From Moringa oleifera (Eukaryota > Streptophyta > Magnoliopsida > Brassicales > Moringaceae): a stretch of DNA of 64,000 nt. Location of the stretch: assembly GCA_021397835.1 (NCBI GenBank), contig JAJFZO010000882.1:1178001-1242000 (forward strand), read 5' to 3'. The position numbers and the translations under genes are program-made. A model generated the notes under the pieces. The model was not told the DNA's origin, ran no database searches, and worked only from the letters and a program-made list of their open reading frames with translations. Below, piece by piece: positions 26,501 to 40,700 of the stretch; positions within the stretch are counted from its first letter, which is position 1, and every line of letters begins with the position of its first letter.

Positions 26501-29500
26501 CCACCTGTGGTTAAAGAGAGGAACCAGAGGGCCCACTAAACAAAAGTAACTAAGTCTATAACTATGCAAATGATGATTTACAAATTACAACAAACAATAG
26601 AACCAGCGCAACTGTGCAAATGACAGAAGCATGCAAGCTGCGCAACAATCAGCTCTGCATATAAATAAGGACGAAAGAAACCAATGTTTCAGATGACAGC
26701 CAACATGTAATCATAATAGGATTCATGAAGTGAAGTCAAACGGGCACGAAAGTGCATTAATTTCAAAAGACCTGAATGCAAAAATAATTATCTGAATGAT
26801 GCATTATTAAACCAGCAAGTTAAAACCATTTTATAGTCAAACTTCTTTATCTTGGTTTTTTCTGTAGGTGATTGTGAGCATGCGATCTATTACTTCAGAT
26901 TGTTCTTCTTGCTTTTTTTCTTTAAAAATAAGATGGATGGATTTTGGCACGATAGAATTTTATTGGTTCATATCTTAGACGAGTCTCTCCTAATCCTACA
27001 TTATGGAAGGTTGAATTGTTTACTAGCCATGGCTGATTTTAGTGTTACTTTCCAATATTGACACAAAACTAACTTATGTTATAAATCTATGCTATGGGTT
27101 TCATGGGATTCTGCAATTCGTGTATAAAAAAAAATTGCTATATTTAAATAACATAAAGTTGCTATATCCTGTCTAGTGACCAATAATCTAGCTACTTAAA
27201 AATGTAAGTTTGGACCGTCATGCAGAACAAGGCAGACAGTTTGCAAGAGGATTTCATCAAAGTAGACACATCTGACTAGCAGAATGGAAGGAGATACCAA
27301 TGTTAGATAGAGCAGAACAAACTGAACAGAATAGTTTCTCTCCCTTTTCCTTTTTCTTATAACCGAGATACAGGTTAGGAATCCTATTACGGAATGGGGA
27401 GATTCGAACCTGGACCTGGCCTACAAGTCAACACTTGCATACTAGCAGGCGGAACCCCTTAAGGTTTTAAATTTATTTAAATTTGGAATCAAGTTCTTTC
27501 GTGGAATCAACTGTTTATTCTATATCAAACTTGTCTAAAATGACCAGATCCTCAGATACCAACAAAGCAGTAACTCCAAATGTAATTAATGAGAAGACTA
27601 GAAAAAATATGACATATTACTTCATTACGTAATTGCAACTTGGGAATGGTAAGCATACCTTATCTGCTCCAGATATTATGCTCTTAACTAGGGGCACAAT
27701 TTTGCTACTTCGCACAATAGAATATCCCAAGAAATATTTTATTTGGGATAATGCAATCACAATGGCTGAAGCAGTGGTAAAGCCAGAAATTACAGAGTGA
27801 CTGATGAAACGAAGAAGCCATCCAAGCCTGAAAAGAAAGAATGCATGCATATACAATTCAGAAGATAATAAGGCATCAACAAAATCAAAGAGAAACTTAA
27901 AAATAAAAGATAATCTTTCACAACAAGAAATAAGCATGAGAAAATCCAATGACCATGTTTCTGTAATCTTTGTCAGGAGAGAGGTCAAATCGGCAAGATC
28001 CACATTCAAAATTGAAATGACATTTAAGACGGCCCATGAAATTGCTTTGGCTCCATGCATGCCTCACCTCAAAGAGAAGGAAAAGCTGGGAGACTGACTA
28101 GTTTGGGGAACAATCTAGACTTATACATCTGGAAAAAAAAAAAGAATAATGCTGGTATAGGTTCTAGCATTACAGTTACACAATGTTGTGGCAAAAAAAA
28201 AAGTTAATAGTAACAATGGGGCATCACCTACAAGCTACAGCTATGAATATCTTAGCCTGATGAAGTTTTGGAAACCACTTTTTGGACTACAACAAAAAAT
28301 GTAAGCAAGGATATTCATTGATTGAACTATTGAGATATTTTGAGCCCTCATCTTCCAAATACACACAAAATTAGTTGCTCATGCTCACAAGCCTTAATGC
28401 ACGGTGCAACTATGTGCATAAATACAAAAGAAATGAAGTACTACCTTAAGAGCCCCATAATGCATTCAAATATTCCAACCATAAGTGCCAATAAAATGGC
28501 CAGTTCTGTATATAACTCATCAGATGAATCAACAATTCCGCCCAAGACATTAGAAACCAGGAGAGAAACCAATGCTACTGGACCAATTGCAAGCTGACGA
28601 GATGACCCGAAAAGGGCATAGATAAATATTGGCACGAAACCAGAGTCTGCTCCCAAAATCACAAGAAGAATTCCAGAATTATAAAGGACGCTACAACACA
28701 GTAATAAAGTAAAAACAGAATGATTATGATAAATACAAATTGTGATTCAGAGAAAAAAGATAACGATAAACTGTGATCAAACACCCAGGTGAAACAAGAT
28801 TATTCAACAGTACGTGTAACACAGCATATCAATGTGGAACCAGCAATTCAAATTACATTTAGATTACTGGATATCAGCGCAATGACAGAGGCTCTCATAC
28901 TGGACATTATCATGAAAATGTATATTCAAAATTACAATTAGAAGAATTTTATCATATTTCTTCAAAGATAAACTCAGTTAGGTCCTCATCACACTTCCAG
29001 TTCAGGTAAAACCAAAGTCACCCTGGTTTTTCTCTTGTTGGGTGTCTTTGTCCTCAAAAATCAAAATTCAGATTTATTTTTATGTCTAGAAACAAAAACC
29101 AACATTAGCATTGTATGAGGAAGGAGTTATAAAAATATTTTGCAAGGTTTTTCCTTGATATAATTACAGGTTAGAAGACTAAATATAATAATGATCTTAC
29201 TGTGAACTTACATAGCCCATATATTGGATGAAGCCCAGCTAATTTTGCATATGACATCGCCTGGTCATGTACAAGAGACAGGATTCAACAATTTACTCCA
29301 TTCAAATATATGAAACACCGCAACAAAATCTCATTAACATAATTCGTAGCAGTATACAATCAAATGTTGTCAAAAGAAGGGAAGTAGGAGAATCTCAGCA
29401 ACACTAAGGATGTGTTTGGCTGCAGATGATAGGATTTATCCAGAATGATAAATCTGAGGAACTTTGATAAGTAGATTTAACTTTTAATATCACTTTCAAG

Positions 29501-30778
29501 TTAGTTAAAAATATTGTTGATTGAAGGTAATAATCACTTAAAAAAGCAGCTGAACTTCAAATTTTCACATTGATCTGTCACATTCCAATTTTAATGTCCC
29601 ACTTCAGCGCAACCAATAGCAGCCTAAACATTTAGGATCAATTATTGATGCGCTGTACAGAACAAGACAAAGCAAGCAAGTCTGTTCCTTTCACAGTGAT
29701 GAACATTTTTTTATCAAAACTAAACAGTAAATCTATTCGACCCTTAACTATTAAGCACTTGCCTAAGAAGCATAACCCATAGTCACAAAGCAAAACCGGA
29801 ACCTTTTCCTAGTGGTGAAACAATATCACTGTTGCTCGAGAGAATTAATAAAAAGGAAAGAGGAAGAAATATCTAAAATCAGCATTGGTTGAGTGATTAA
29901 CTGAACATGACTAATCAACAGATTAAATATATAAACGGCTAACTTGGAGAGCTATACATTAGAAAAGTCTGATTGCCCAAAGCGTAGGAAAACAAAAGAA
30001 GACCAAAACTCAGAAAGTTAAACCATTATTTAGGACAGAACTTACTGGAGCTAAGCTGAGTAGGTCTCGGAAACAAAAAAGAAAGACAAAACAAATTTTA
30101 CTTTCTTTTCCACGGTTTTCTCAGCAAACAAACAGAAAAGAAAGCTCTGCTTGATGATTGCTGATTGAAAGAAAAATCAAGACATCAGAACCGTGGGAGT
30201 AAAGCTTTGTCACCCTTTAAAACCCAAATAATAAGAAGGAACAAAATAAGAGAGAGAGAGAGAAATAGGAATTCAAAGCCAAAAAAAAAAAAAACAATGA
30301 ATTAAATGAAGAAAGTCAATGGAAAATCGAACCAAACATTTCTTCAAGCCAAAACCGAAAATTAAAAAAACAAGAAGCCGTTTGCTCGTAAAACATGAAA
30401 GAAAACATCTCCAAGAAAAAAACCAAAACAAGAAGAAAAAACAGTAGAACAAATCACCTGAGGCACGATCATGATGCCAATGGTGATGCCAGCCATGAGA
30501 TCAACCTGAAAATACTCGCGCCATTTATAGGTCCTCATCCAACGGCAGCACGGCAGCAAGAATTCAATCCACTCAAGGAACGTCATGCGCTTGATTTTAG
30601 AGGCACATCTCGAGAACACACCGCTAAAAGGAGAGGAGGCAGCGGAGCTAGAACCATACGACGCCACGTCGGGGTGCTGCAAGGGGATGATCTTCACAGG
30701 CCGGAGAGTAGCAGGCATGGCGCTAGAGGTTCCTGTTGTGAGGTCGACCGCGCTAGGAGAAGCGTACGTTATCTCCAT
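20569..30778 (-). CDS. SULTR4: Sulfate transporter, group 4 (SULTR4 type, SLC26 family)
   Basis: Seventeen minus-strand exons: 30778-30458, 29260-29212, 28646-28445, 27827-27659, 26484-26419, 26331-26224, 25375-25268, 25176-25111, 24441-24381, 24221-24094, 23810-23769, 22999-22883, 22511-22460, 21875-21737, 21591-21503, 21060-20984, 20886-20569. They join in frame to 703 aa. The N-terminus (about 70 aa, Ser/Ala/Pro-rich) precedes a 10-12-helix transporter core with the SLC26 segments [17 protein letters not shown] and [22 protein letters not shown]-terminal STAS domain (about residues 497-640) contains [15 protein letters not shown]. Group 4 members export sulfate from the vacuole in Arabidopsis; this location is inferred by subfamily. 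An in-frame ATG at 30802 would add 8 residues; I prefer 30778 because MEITYASPS aligns with family N-termini. All introns are GT-AG except intron 8, which is GC-AG. Introns hold a MITE, a SINE-like piece and a tandem duplication. Confidence 0.93.
22631..22744. repeat. 57-bp tandem duplication in a SULTR4 intron
   Basis: ATCAGGTTAGACATTAGGGT at 22631 and ATCAGGTTAGACATCAGGGT at 22688 begin two head-to-tail copies, each ending CAGAGAACAATTGT. A few substitutions separate them. They lie in the intron between exons 12 and 13. Confidence 0.9.
25109..25112 (-). other. GC-AG splice donor in SULTR4 intron 8
   Basis: Exon 8 ends CAAGAG at 25111 and the intron begins GCAAGT instead of GTAAGT. The next exon starts at 24441 after a normal CAG acceptor. 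The frame and the conserved protein (…DSNQE then LFGLGVAN…) only fit with this GC donor. No alternative GT donor nearby keeps the frame. Confidence 0.88.
27335..27470 (-). mobile_element. SINE-like, tRNA-derived fragment in SULTR4 intron 4
   Basis: The minus strand reads a tRNA-like promoter region: a degenerate A-box area, then a good polymerase III B box GGTTCGAATC, followed by a CCCCATTCCG stretch and an A-rich end (TATAAGAAAAAGGAAAA). It does not fold as an intact tRNA. This layout is typical of plant SINEs. No clear target-site duplication was found. Confidence 0.45.
29412..29630. mobile_element. hAT-like MITE in SULTR4 intron 1
   Basis: A 219-bp segment begins GTGTTTGGCTGC and ends GCAGCCTAAACA, whose complement is TGTTTAGGCTGC, so the ends are imperfect terminal inverted repeats of hAT type. 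Flanks CTAAGGAT (29404-29411) and TTTAGGAT (29631-29638) resemble a decayed 8-bp target duplication (6 of 8 match). No coding capacity. Confidence 0.6.
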
Positions 30779-30802
30779 GCGCGCAATCGTATCTAATACC
30801 AT

Positions 30803-33800
30803 GCGCACGCCAGCAGGAGCTGAGAGCCAACGCAGCCGGAGAGGGTCCCCAAGATTCTATGGCGCCAGTTCCTCTCACATCTTGACGCATCAAATTTGTT
30901 CTTTCTATTATTATTATAATAATAAATAAATTTATTTTATTACATTACTTTTTATTTACCATTTTCAAAAATCAATATTATATTATATGATATAAAATTT
31001 AATTATTTTAGTTTGTTAAATTATTATACATTTTTATTTTTTAAAAGTTAATATAAATAAAATATTATATTATATTGTATATAACAAATTATAATAATAA
31101 AAGTAATTTTTTATTTTTCTCAAAATAATGAAGCTTCGTGAACTATTACATGCGAAAGGCTCAATGGGTATTAACATTTGACAACATTCTTTTTGCACTA
31201 AGAAGCCTCCGACATTGAACGTCTTCTTGACGATCACTTCTTTCTCGATTTAAGAAGCTTCGTATAAATACTTTTTGGGGTTTGATTTATTTTTGTTTTA
31301 ATAAATAAAAATAATTTAAATTTTAAATTTTGATGTGCTTGCATTAATGATTTTATGATAGTTTGATCTAATTAAGAAGCCTCATAAATTGAATTTTCTA
31401 TTTATAAATACGTGTGTTAATTAACTATTAAATCTATGAATAAATAAAAAAATTCTCATTTGAATTATATTTTAGTTATAATGATTGGGTTTTTGCTTTT
31501 TTTAAAAAAATGGTGTGTGGAAATAGTGAAATGCATTGAGGTCAAAAAAAAGGGAGAAATTCATTGGAATGAATGTGGACGCGATGTGGGATTGGTTCGT
31601 GGAGAGAGGAAGGTGGAGGGATGGCAGATACGTGTACAGTAGTATTACATAAAAATTGATTCTTTTAATAATTATTGCTACCATCACTGGACGCCGCACC
31701 CTTCTTTCTTGAGAAAAAGTCATCCTTCTATAGCTTTGAAAAGTCAAGTTATATAATTGATTTAGGTTATTAATTTTTTAAAATATATTTATTGAATTAA
31801 ATAATTTAATAATATTATCTTTAATAAAATTTCAAGAAAATATTAAAATAATTTTATTTTTAATTAAATTATGTATTTAGTTAAATTAATTATACATCAT
31901 TTTTTTTAATTTAAGTTAAGAATTTTGACTCCATCGATCATAAAAACTTATTTTTTAAAATATATCAAAACGATTGAAATAAATTTTATATTTAATTTTA
32001 AATTTATTTCTTAAAATTTAAATAATTTTAAATTCATGATTCAAGAACTAATTTTTATGTATATTTTTAAAAATTTTATTGGTATAAATTGGAAATTAAT
32101 TATTTATAATAATAAAAAAATTTAAAATTTTCATAATGATGGTTTAAATATTTTTTTTATAATTATACAAATATTTAAATTAAAATTCATTGTACTATGT
32201 CTTAAATTAGTGATAAATATTTACAAAAATTAATATATTTTTACAAAATTAAGAGGCAAGTCAAGGTGGTGGCTCCTCATGAAGAATAGAGCCAAGAAGA
32301 TGATGGTGTCATTTTGGCGGCATTCTAAATAATTAAATAACACTGGCACAAGGTTCAAAAAAAGGTTGAATAATAAAATAAAAAAATATTTTATGTTTTA
32401 AATAATTTTGTTGGTAATATTTTTATATTAAAAAAACCCGATTAATATCTTTAAATTTTTTAGTGAATTTTATTTTATTGATTAATTTCATACATATATA
32501 TATTTTTGATTTTATGCAAATTTTATATAAATTAACTCAAAAATCAAACCAAGGATTATGAATTTATTTAAATTTAATTTTTAATTGGTGTGAGGGGACA
32601 TCTTTTTCCAAAAAAAGTAAGTTTCTATTTATTTATTAAATATGAAAATCTGAAAACAAAAATCCCAAGAAAACAAAGCAAAATGCCCACAAAAAAACAG
32701 AGAAAAAAATGAATGTGTAACAAAGCGAGTGTCCCACATTGACACGAAATGATGAAAATAAAGCAATAAGATAAGGTCAATTCATGAAGTTGTTGCTTCC
32801 CACTCACTATTCCAAACTTTTCAAAGGGATTGGTGGTGATGGTTATTGGTAACATACATTATTGTAATGAATAGATTATGATATCTGTCTTCTTTATTTT
32901 GATCACGTGATTTTTTATTTTTTGGGTTAGTAATTAGGTGGGCTTGTTTTTGGTGTGATGAGATATTAAATTCATTTTCATAATTTGTGTACCATGTATA
33001 TTTTATGCAAAAATACAGGTAAGAGGGCCCAAGCCCAGTGAATATATGTGATTTAAGGGCAGTCCAATAAATAAGAAAAACTTTGAATTGTGTTTTTTTT
33101 AAAACATATATATTTATTTTTATATTAAATTATGAATTATAAAGATAATCTTTAATTTTTAAAAAAAAACTTAAGACAAGTTTAAATAAAAAAATATTTA
33201 TCCAGTCTGTAAGTATTTGGAACAAAATCTTTTGTAAATTTTATTTTTATTATTTTTTTAAAACATTAGTAATTTATTATGTTAATATAAAAAATAAATA
33301 AATAATTAATTATTTACTTATTAAATGGTAACAATTAAATGGTAACATTGGTTGATAAAATTGAAAAAAGACAAACATCAGCTGAAAATCTTAACCTAAA
33401 TATCTGATTGCATCTCTCACCATGTAGAACTTGGGAGAGAATGTTAAGGCTCCATTCAACAAAAATGTCAAGGCTCATTCAACAAAAGACACTGGAAGGA
33501 ATTACTATATTAAGTGAGAACTGTTAATCTAATAAGAAACTGTCTTTGATGACTGGAATAGCCACACTTGGTACATGAACCCCCTCTTAACATATGTACA
33601 TACAGACAACGTTCTTATAGCATGCTTATCAATCTGCATAATAAGCCAAAGCAGCAATCCTGGCTTGCTAAGCTTTCCCAAATTTAAAAGGGACAAGTAA
33701 CTGTTTAGTTACCTTACCATCACTAAACACTTTTAAGATCTAAGCACCGTGACAAATGAAATCACCAGGAATTTGCAAGTGGCTTTTGGTAGGACTTAAT

Positions 33801-33871
33801 CTTCATCACTAGGCAATTGGGGTGGAATATAAAAAGAACCAACAAAATAAATGCTGAGAGATTTCCCCACG
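30803..33871. other. Intergenic region between SULTR4 and MTP11 genes
   Basis: 30803-30900 is the proximal promoter or leader of SULTR4. The rest is mostly AT-rich with islands at 31120-31280 and 31530-31740 in which I recognise nothing. A GTCCCACATTG sequence at 32730 resembles a snRNA USE but has no TATA box or snRNA after it. 33400-33871 has ordinary composition and is probably the MTP11 3' UTR. Confidence 0.45.
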
Positions 33872-36800
33872 CTATGAGCAGTGTGCTTGTGCATGCTCGG
33901 GCTTGTGGGTGTACTCATAATCTAGGTGAACAAAGGCACGCTCAATCTCTGGCAGTAGCTCAAGCTTCTCCTGCAATGACTCCCCGATATCATGGGCCTC
34001 TTGCAAGGGCATAGTGGCTGGCAAAACAATGTCAACCTCAACGAAGTAATGAGACCCAAAGGTGTAAGCCCGGACCGTGTCAATGTGTCTAATGGCCTTG
34101 TGGTGATTCCAACAGAGGTAAGTAAGTTTTTGCAGATATTCTGGAGTAGCTGATCTCCCAACAAGGGAGTTGACATTTTCCAACACCGTCACTGACCAGG
34201 TGCGGATGGTGTATAAGGCAAGCTGTAGCAATCAAACCGCAGATGTAAGCAAACTGCAAATCTGTGAAATTGAGGTGGTGTAAAAACTATAATTTAATCA
34301 GCGCTTAAAGAGTCAAGCAAAACTTGACTGCAGTATAATAGCCTGATTCAGGAGATGTTACTGCATTATTCACCTCATTTATCAGGTCTACAAACGGTCA
34401 AGTACTGACAAAAGGGGGAATGACCTATCAGGTATTGCACTAGATGAATATCTACGAAATAGAATTAAATTTCCTTCTCTTGTTTTCCTATGACTCAAAT
34501 CTGTAGCAGACTAGCAACCACTCCCAGAAACCCAAGTAACTGTATTTCTCTAAAAGATGAAGCTGTGCTAAGGACAATATTGACATATTATTCCCTTTAC
34601 ATTGAAACAGCATGGAAGCTATTGTTCATGGCATGCACATTAAGAAAAAGATTAACTGCACAGAGTGAGAGAAAGAGATTTTACTTACAATGATAGCTCC
34701 AACAGGGTCCATCCAATCATCTATGTAATTAGCAAGGAGAACAGCAATGAGGCCAATGATGTTAGTGACAACATCAAAAAAGTGATCCTGGGCATAAGCC
34801 TTTACAATCTCATTGGTAAATGAGCGGCAATAAACGACCAAGAGGAGTTTCACCAGGGTCACTGAGAGCATAATGCCCACAACCCATCTCTCTTGCTCCT
34901 TGGTCAAGTCAAATTCATCCTCCTGGGTGAACACAAAAGGGCAGCATGAACACCAATTATCCTTTCAGCTATCCTCCTTTCAAATAATCATTGAACGGAA
35001 AAGCATTTGAACTCAAATTTAATTAAGGCTCACTTACATCTGATATCATCGTGCGTACAGACTCCAAGATAATCTGCAAACCCAGAGTCGCCATGACAGA
35101 GGCAAATACGAGGATTCCCTGCAAATTATTTATGCTTTAGATGTATGCATTCAGAAAACATTTGGACAGTTTGTGGTAGTAGACAGCATTGCGGTGTTCA
35201 TTTCTATAACTTGGAAAGAGTCTATGCCCATGTGAGCTTGACTGTGCGGATTTCTATGTCTCTGTTTGTTCAATTAATTATATAGAACCACATCCGTATC
35301 AGCAGTGTGCAAGTAACTGAGCTCTTACGAGTCATCACAGCAGCGTTACATGAAACAAATGCTAAAAGATAAGAGAATAAGCATGGGACTACACTTCCAT
35401 CATCAAGGAAGTACTTGTTATCACCCAATTGACACAGGATGACTTCAAGAAATGCATGCAAGAGATGCCTTTTGAAATCCAGACAAGGCAGAAGGAGTAA
35501 TACACTATTGAAAAAATTTGTACAGTCTTACAGAAGATAACTAACTTTGCAATGTATATCAGCACAAATTGAAAGAGTAACATGAATTCTTTAAGTTATA
35601 AATATCAATATAAAATGATGTTCTAACATTCGTCAGAAGCAAGATATATGTCAGCTAGAAAACAAGTTCTAACTAATTTATTCCAACAAATATGTATCTG
35701 ATCAACTTAGATGTGTAACTAGACAAATCATATATAGATCCAGATCTTAATATAGCTGACATAAGAGATAGTACACTGTTGCACAGTACTTACCAGGGGC
35801 TGCATCCGCTTCTTTCCAATAGGATACTGATATGGGTTTGGTGTCTTCATGGAAAATGCAGTAAACCACAGGATAAAGCCAGATAGAAGATCAAGAAGAG
35901 AGTCTAATGTAGATGCGATAATGGCTAATGAGCCACTTTTGATGGATGCATAAACTTTAGCACCAAACAGAACCATGTTTGCCAAATTTGATATTCTAAT
36001 GGCCAAAGTCTCACTTTTAGCCAACTTTTCCCGCTCTTCCTATAGCCATAGCACAATGGATTTCAGTTCAACACATTTAAGAATTTATTTCTTCTGATTT
36101 TATAGAGAACATAGGGCATAGAAGTGACATAAACCTTTGACATTCCAGGAACAAAACCACGTTCCACCAACGCATCCATCTCATTGAAGCCCTCAAGCAT
36201 TTCTACCTGTTGTTGGTAGTACTCTGCCACGTTATCTTCTGGACCTAAAACCATCAAGCAAAAAAATCTATAATGGAAGTCACACAACCTCTGGGCGCAT
36301 TATTTGAAGTATTCATTGAAAAATAATAATCTTTGGTGCGTTGTAACAAACAAAGATTTGTTTTCTCCGCTGTATTTCCAGCAAGTAAAAATTATAAATA
36401 GCTCGTGTCAACAACCTAATAGTCAAAAGATTTTAATTCTCAAAACAATATTAAAGGAATCATCAAATTACATTTGTGGTAGAGAGAACTACGACCTCCA
36501 GACCCAACTTAACTTCATCAACCCAACACGGCAAAACTAAACTCCTTACAAGATGTTAATACTTTGTACAGCAAAACAACATATCCCATGAGAAGACCAG
36601 ATTACTTCCAACCTTAAAGCACCCAATTTCTTATCCCTTCTACCATTTCTCTAGACCTTCTGCACCTTATATTAATAAATTTGCAAATATATGCTTATAC
36701 ATCAAAAGGAAACTTATTAGGCACTAAACCAATTCTTTTATACATATATATAAAAACCACTATACCAACAACACATGCACATATATAAAATAAAATTCAG

Positions 36801-37717
36801 AATTTCCACTACACAACAAGAGTAAAAACCAAACAAGAAAGCAAAGTCAAGATTCCAGTTAACACTCCTATTTTCTAACAAGAAAATAAACAACCTTACC
36901 CATACTTTTCCATAGTAAATCCCCATCTTGCAAGCAAGCCTAAACGTACATATCTTCTTAGACACCAAGAAAAAGACAGGAGTCAAACAAAGTTTTTCTC
37001 CAAAATACCTCTGTTTTGAGACTCTAGTTCCTTCTTTCTTCGGTGAGTTCACCAACGCTCAGCCAAAAATATTAGCTCTCATTTTCTTTATTCCTTTTCC
37101 GATGTTAAGCAGTCATATACTCAGCGAGAGAATAAAAAAAAACTACACAAGCAAAATAAACAAAACCATCCATCATAGCTTTTTGCGACAAAAAATAGCC
37201 AACCACTCAATTCCCTTATATTCTCCGAAAAATTCAACGTACAGAAATTTTAAAGAATCAAAACAGAAGGGTCCACTACCAATAACAGATAATAAATCAA
37301 AAGCTTGAAAAAAAAAAAAACAGTACTCTGATAGTTACAGATCTGTATAAAAAGATAACAGACTGCCATACCATTTACATATAAATCCGAAAAAAAAAGG
37401 TAATCAAATAGAGATACAAAAAGAAAAGGTACAAAGTGTAGAACAAAATTTAGCATAATATTTAGCTCTAGCTGCCAACAATTATTCAAAAACGGTAAAG
37501 CAGCCCAAGAAAGAAAAAAAAAAAAAGAAAAAGGAAGAAAACAAGGCAAATTACCTAAAACCCCAAGGCAGTCATGGAGCCCCCGGGGCGGCTTTTCCTT
37601 CTGCTCCGGTGATAACTGGAACCCGTCGAAGTTCAACCGCCAAGACCGGTCGCCACTGCCTTTCTGCCCCAACAAAGAGAGCTCCTCATCGTTCTCGTGA
37701 CCACCCGACTCCACCAT
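33872..37717 (-). CDS. MTP11: Manganese transporter, metal tolerance protein MTP11 type (CDF family)
   Basis: Six minus-strand exons: 37717-37555, 36244-36135, 36039-35794, 35118-35038, 34922-34689 and 34222-33872. All introns are GT/AG and the frame is continuous, giving 394 aa, the length of Arabidopsis MTP11. It is a cation diffusion facilitator that moves Mn2+ into Golgi/endomembrane compartments for tolerance (by family). The Mn-CDF signatures DSLLD (137-141, membrane helix 2) and DHFFD (246-250, helix 5) are both present, in place of the HxxxD typical of Zn-CDFs. The cytosolic N-terminal region contains [20 protein letters not shown], and the C-terminal ferredoxin-like domain ends [17 protein letters not shown]. 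The first intron is about 1.3 kb and A-rich. Confidence 0.95.
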
Positions 37718-40700
37718 TTTCCGGTCAGACAGACAGAGACACTTTAACGCAAGAGATAAGAGAATGACAGAAAGAGAAACAGAGCAGAGAACCTGGAGAT
37801 CAGAGAGAGATTAGACAGACATTTATTGTGAGAGGGTAAAGCCACTAGCCCGCGGCTAAGTTGGAGCAGCTAAGGGTATTTTGAGAATTTCAATAAATAT
37901 ACTGTTGTGGTTAGTGCAGTCAGAGCGTCCTCAACCAGATACAACAATTACCCTCCACGTAGCAGAATCCAATTGCTCTGTTTGTGATCATCGTGGGATT
38001 CAATGACACGTGTATGGTACGATGGGGCGGGCAGACAAAATTCTAAAGAGGTGGAATCAGAGGAGACGTGGACGACATGGGATTCCCACAAGTGGGCCCC
38101 GTTCTAAGAACGCCGGAATTGATCCCATGCTCTTAATATACATCAAGTTTCTGGATCTTCTACCGTCTGATCGCGATCGTTAGGTTCATTGTTTGGAATC
38201 AGGCTGTTATTCATGGAATGACGCAAGGTGAGATGCGATCAAATGTGGGTGATAAGATCCGATGCTCGGCAGGCTAGGGATTCATGGTCCACCATAGCGC
38301 TTAATTTGAGTTCTTTTGACTAAATGGAGTATTATTTATGATATCATTGTATTATTTGTACGGTCATCGATCATGAAGAAAGGACCCTGTACTAGCATGC
38401 ATTAAGTAGGCCTATTTTATTTTTAGCGGGTCACATTTTTTAGTTTATTATTTAATACTATCTTTTTTATAAATTATAAATAAATGTTTTAATAAAAATA
38501 AAAATAAACAAAAAATTGCGCACAGCTTCCCACGAAAGTCTCGTTAATTTTATTCCATGGGTACAGTGATGGTCATCACCTGCCAACATATTTTATTTTA
38601 AAAATCAATAATTTTAGAAATTAATGATATCATATGCATATATATATGATTATTTAATATGTTAAAATATTTTTATATAATAAAAATATTTAATTTTAAT
38701 AATAAATATAAAAAACACTAACTTATATTTAATCTTTATTTTACATTTTAAAGTACCTATAAATCTATTATATATATATATATATGATGCTCCAATCTCG
38801 TTAAATTTAAATTTTATCAAAAAATTTAAAATTTAAAAATACTAAATTTAAAAATTTTATAAAATAAGTTTTAACTTTAAATATTTTACAGATATAAACA
38901 ACTGTTCAAGCTACAATTATAAAAAACTTGTAATTTTTTGAATACTAAAAGTATTTTAGTCAAAAATTATTTAAATTTGAGATGATAAATTTAAAATAGA
39001 GTTTATAATTTATTTAAATTAGTTTTGAGATATTTTAATAATAAAAATATTATTGTTTTTATAATTATTGGGATTGAAATTTAATTTAAATCAAATTTAA
39101 AAAATATATTATATAATTAATCTAATTGATGCATCGATATTTAAATTAAACAAATTAGTATAAAATATTTTTCTATATTTACATTAATTTTAATAAACTA
39201 TTTCTTATTAACTAACTTTTGGTAAATTTTGCTAGTGGAATTTGTCAGTTAATTTTATAAAATTTAAATTATAATAACTATTAACTACTTTTTCGTAATA
39301 CATAAATTAATTGAATTCAAAATTTTATTGGCAACTGTCTCTACATGTGAGTCAAGCATTATATACCATATCACCCAAAAATATATGATTGAATAAAGTA
39401 TCAATTTTAATTTTTATATATTACATAAATATTTCACTTTCATTAGTATTTATTTACAAAAGTAATTTAAATTAACTGATATTTACCACATGATGTTAAT
39501 GAAATAAATATGTTATTTTTATTTTTAAAATTACAGTAATTATACACCAATTAGAATAATATTATATTTACTCGATAAACTTAGAAAAGCCAAATAATTT
39601 TTAATTTCTGTTAAAATAATCTTAAAAGTCTAATGTCTTTATTATTTAAAATCAACAAAAAAAGAAGATAATATATATTCACAAACATAATTACATGTCA
39701 ACACGGATCCATTATCTCGAAAAGTTATGTAACGAAAAGAATAATTAATATGAACCATAAAATATCATTATATTTGTCAAATAAGACGGTCCGAATTAAC
39801 TTTTTGCATTTGCTTGGTAGACCCTCTCGACTCATCTTATTAAAAATATTGATTAATTCAATTAAATAACCCAAAGATTGTTTGTTAATTGAAATGTCAC
39901 GTTCTTATATATTTTTTAATTTATTAAAAAAAGAACACGATGCCTTGCTTTACGCAAATTAGATGTTTTTAATGTTTGATCGGTGAAACCATCCATGAAC
40001 TCGTGAAATATTTACAATTATTTAATAATTAAAAAAACAAAATTATATGCATCTATATATATACATGTGCGATTAATCTTTCTAAATGTTATAATTCCAA
40101 AAAAAATATAATTTAGTAGTGAGAGGAACATAGCTGATATTGTTCATAATGTTATGTTAATTATCAAATTATCTTGCTGATATAGGTCTAAAAAATATTA
40201 GTATTAATTATATGAAACATTATATATAAAATAAGGTTAATTATTTTAAAAAATGTTTGAAGTAAAGAATATTCTCTTTTTTAATATTTATCTTGAATTT
40301 CAATTTTTTTAAATAAACTCTAATAGATGGTAAATTGTTAAATTAAATTTTATTAAAAAATTTAAAATTTAAAGATATTCAAATTGAGAATTTTGTATTA
40401 CAATTTTTGACTCAAAATTTTACATGCATGCAAAAAAAAATCAAGTTATTATTATAAAAAATATAAAAAATTTTATTATTAAAAATATTTTTAAAAAATT
40501 TATATCATGAGTTAAAATAGTTTAAATTTAAAAATTTAATTAAAAATAAAGTATAAAATTTATTGGAGTAATTTTTTGAATATTTTAAAAATAAAAATAT
40601 ATTAGTAAATCTATATGATACTTATTTTGAAGATATTTTAAAATTCATGATAAAAAATAAAAGAGAATATGTTTTAGACCTTTAAATAATTTTTACTTAA

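Noticed and set aside
30803..30808. SULTR4 start at 30808
   Set aside because: The codon there is GTG. In-frame ATGs are 30802 and 30778; the latter fits family N-termini best.
32725..32745. GTCCCACATTG as a snRNA USE
   Set aside because: No TATA box at the proper distance and no snRNA-like sequence follows.
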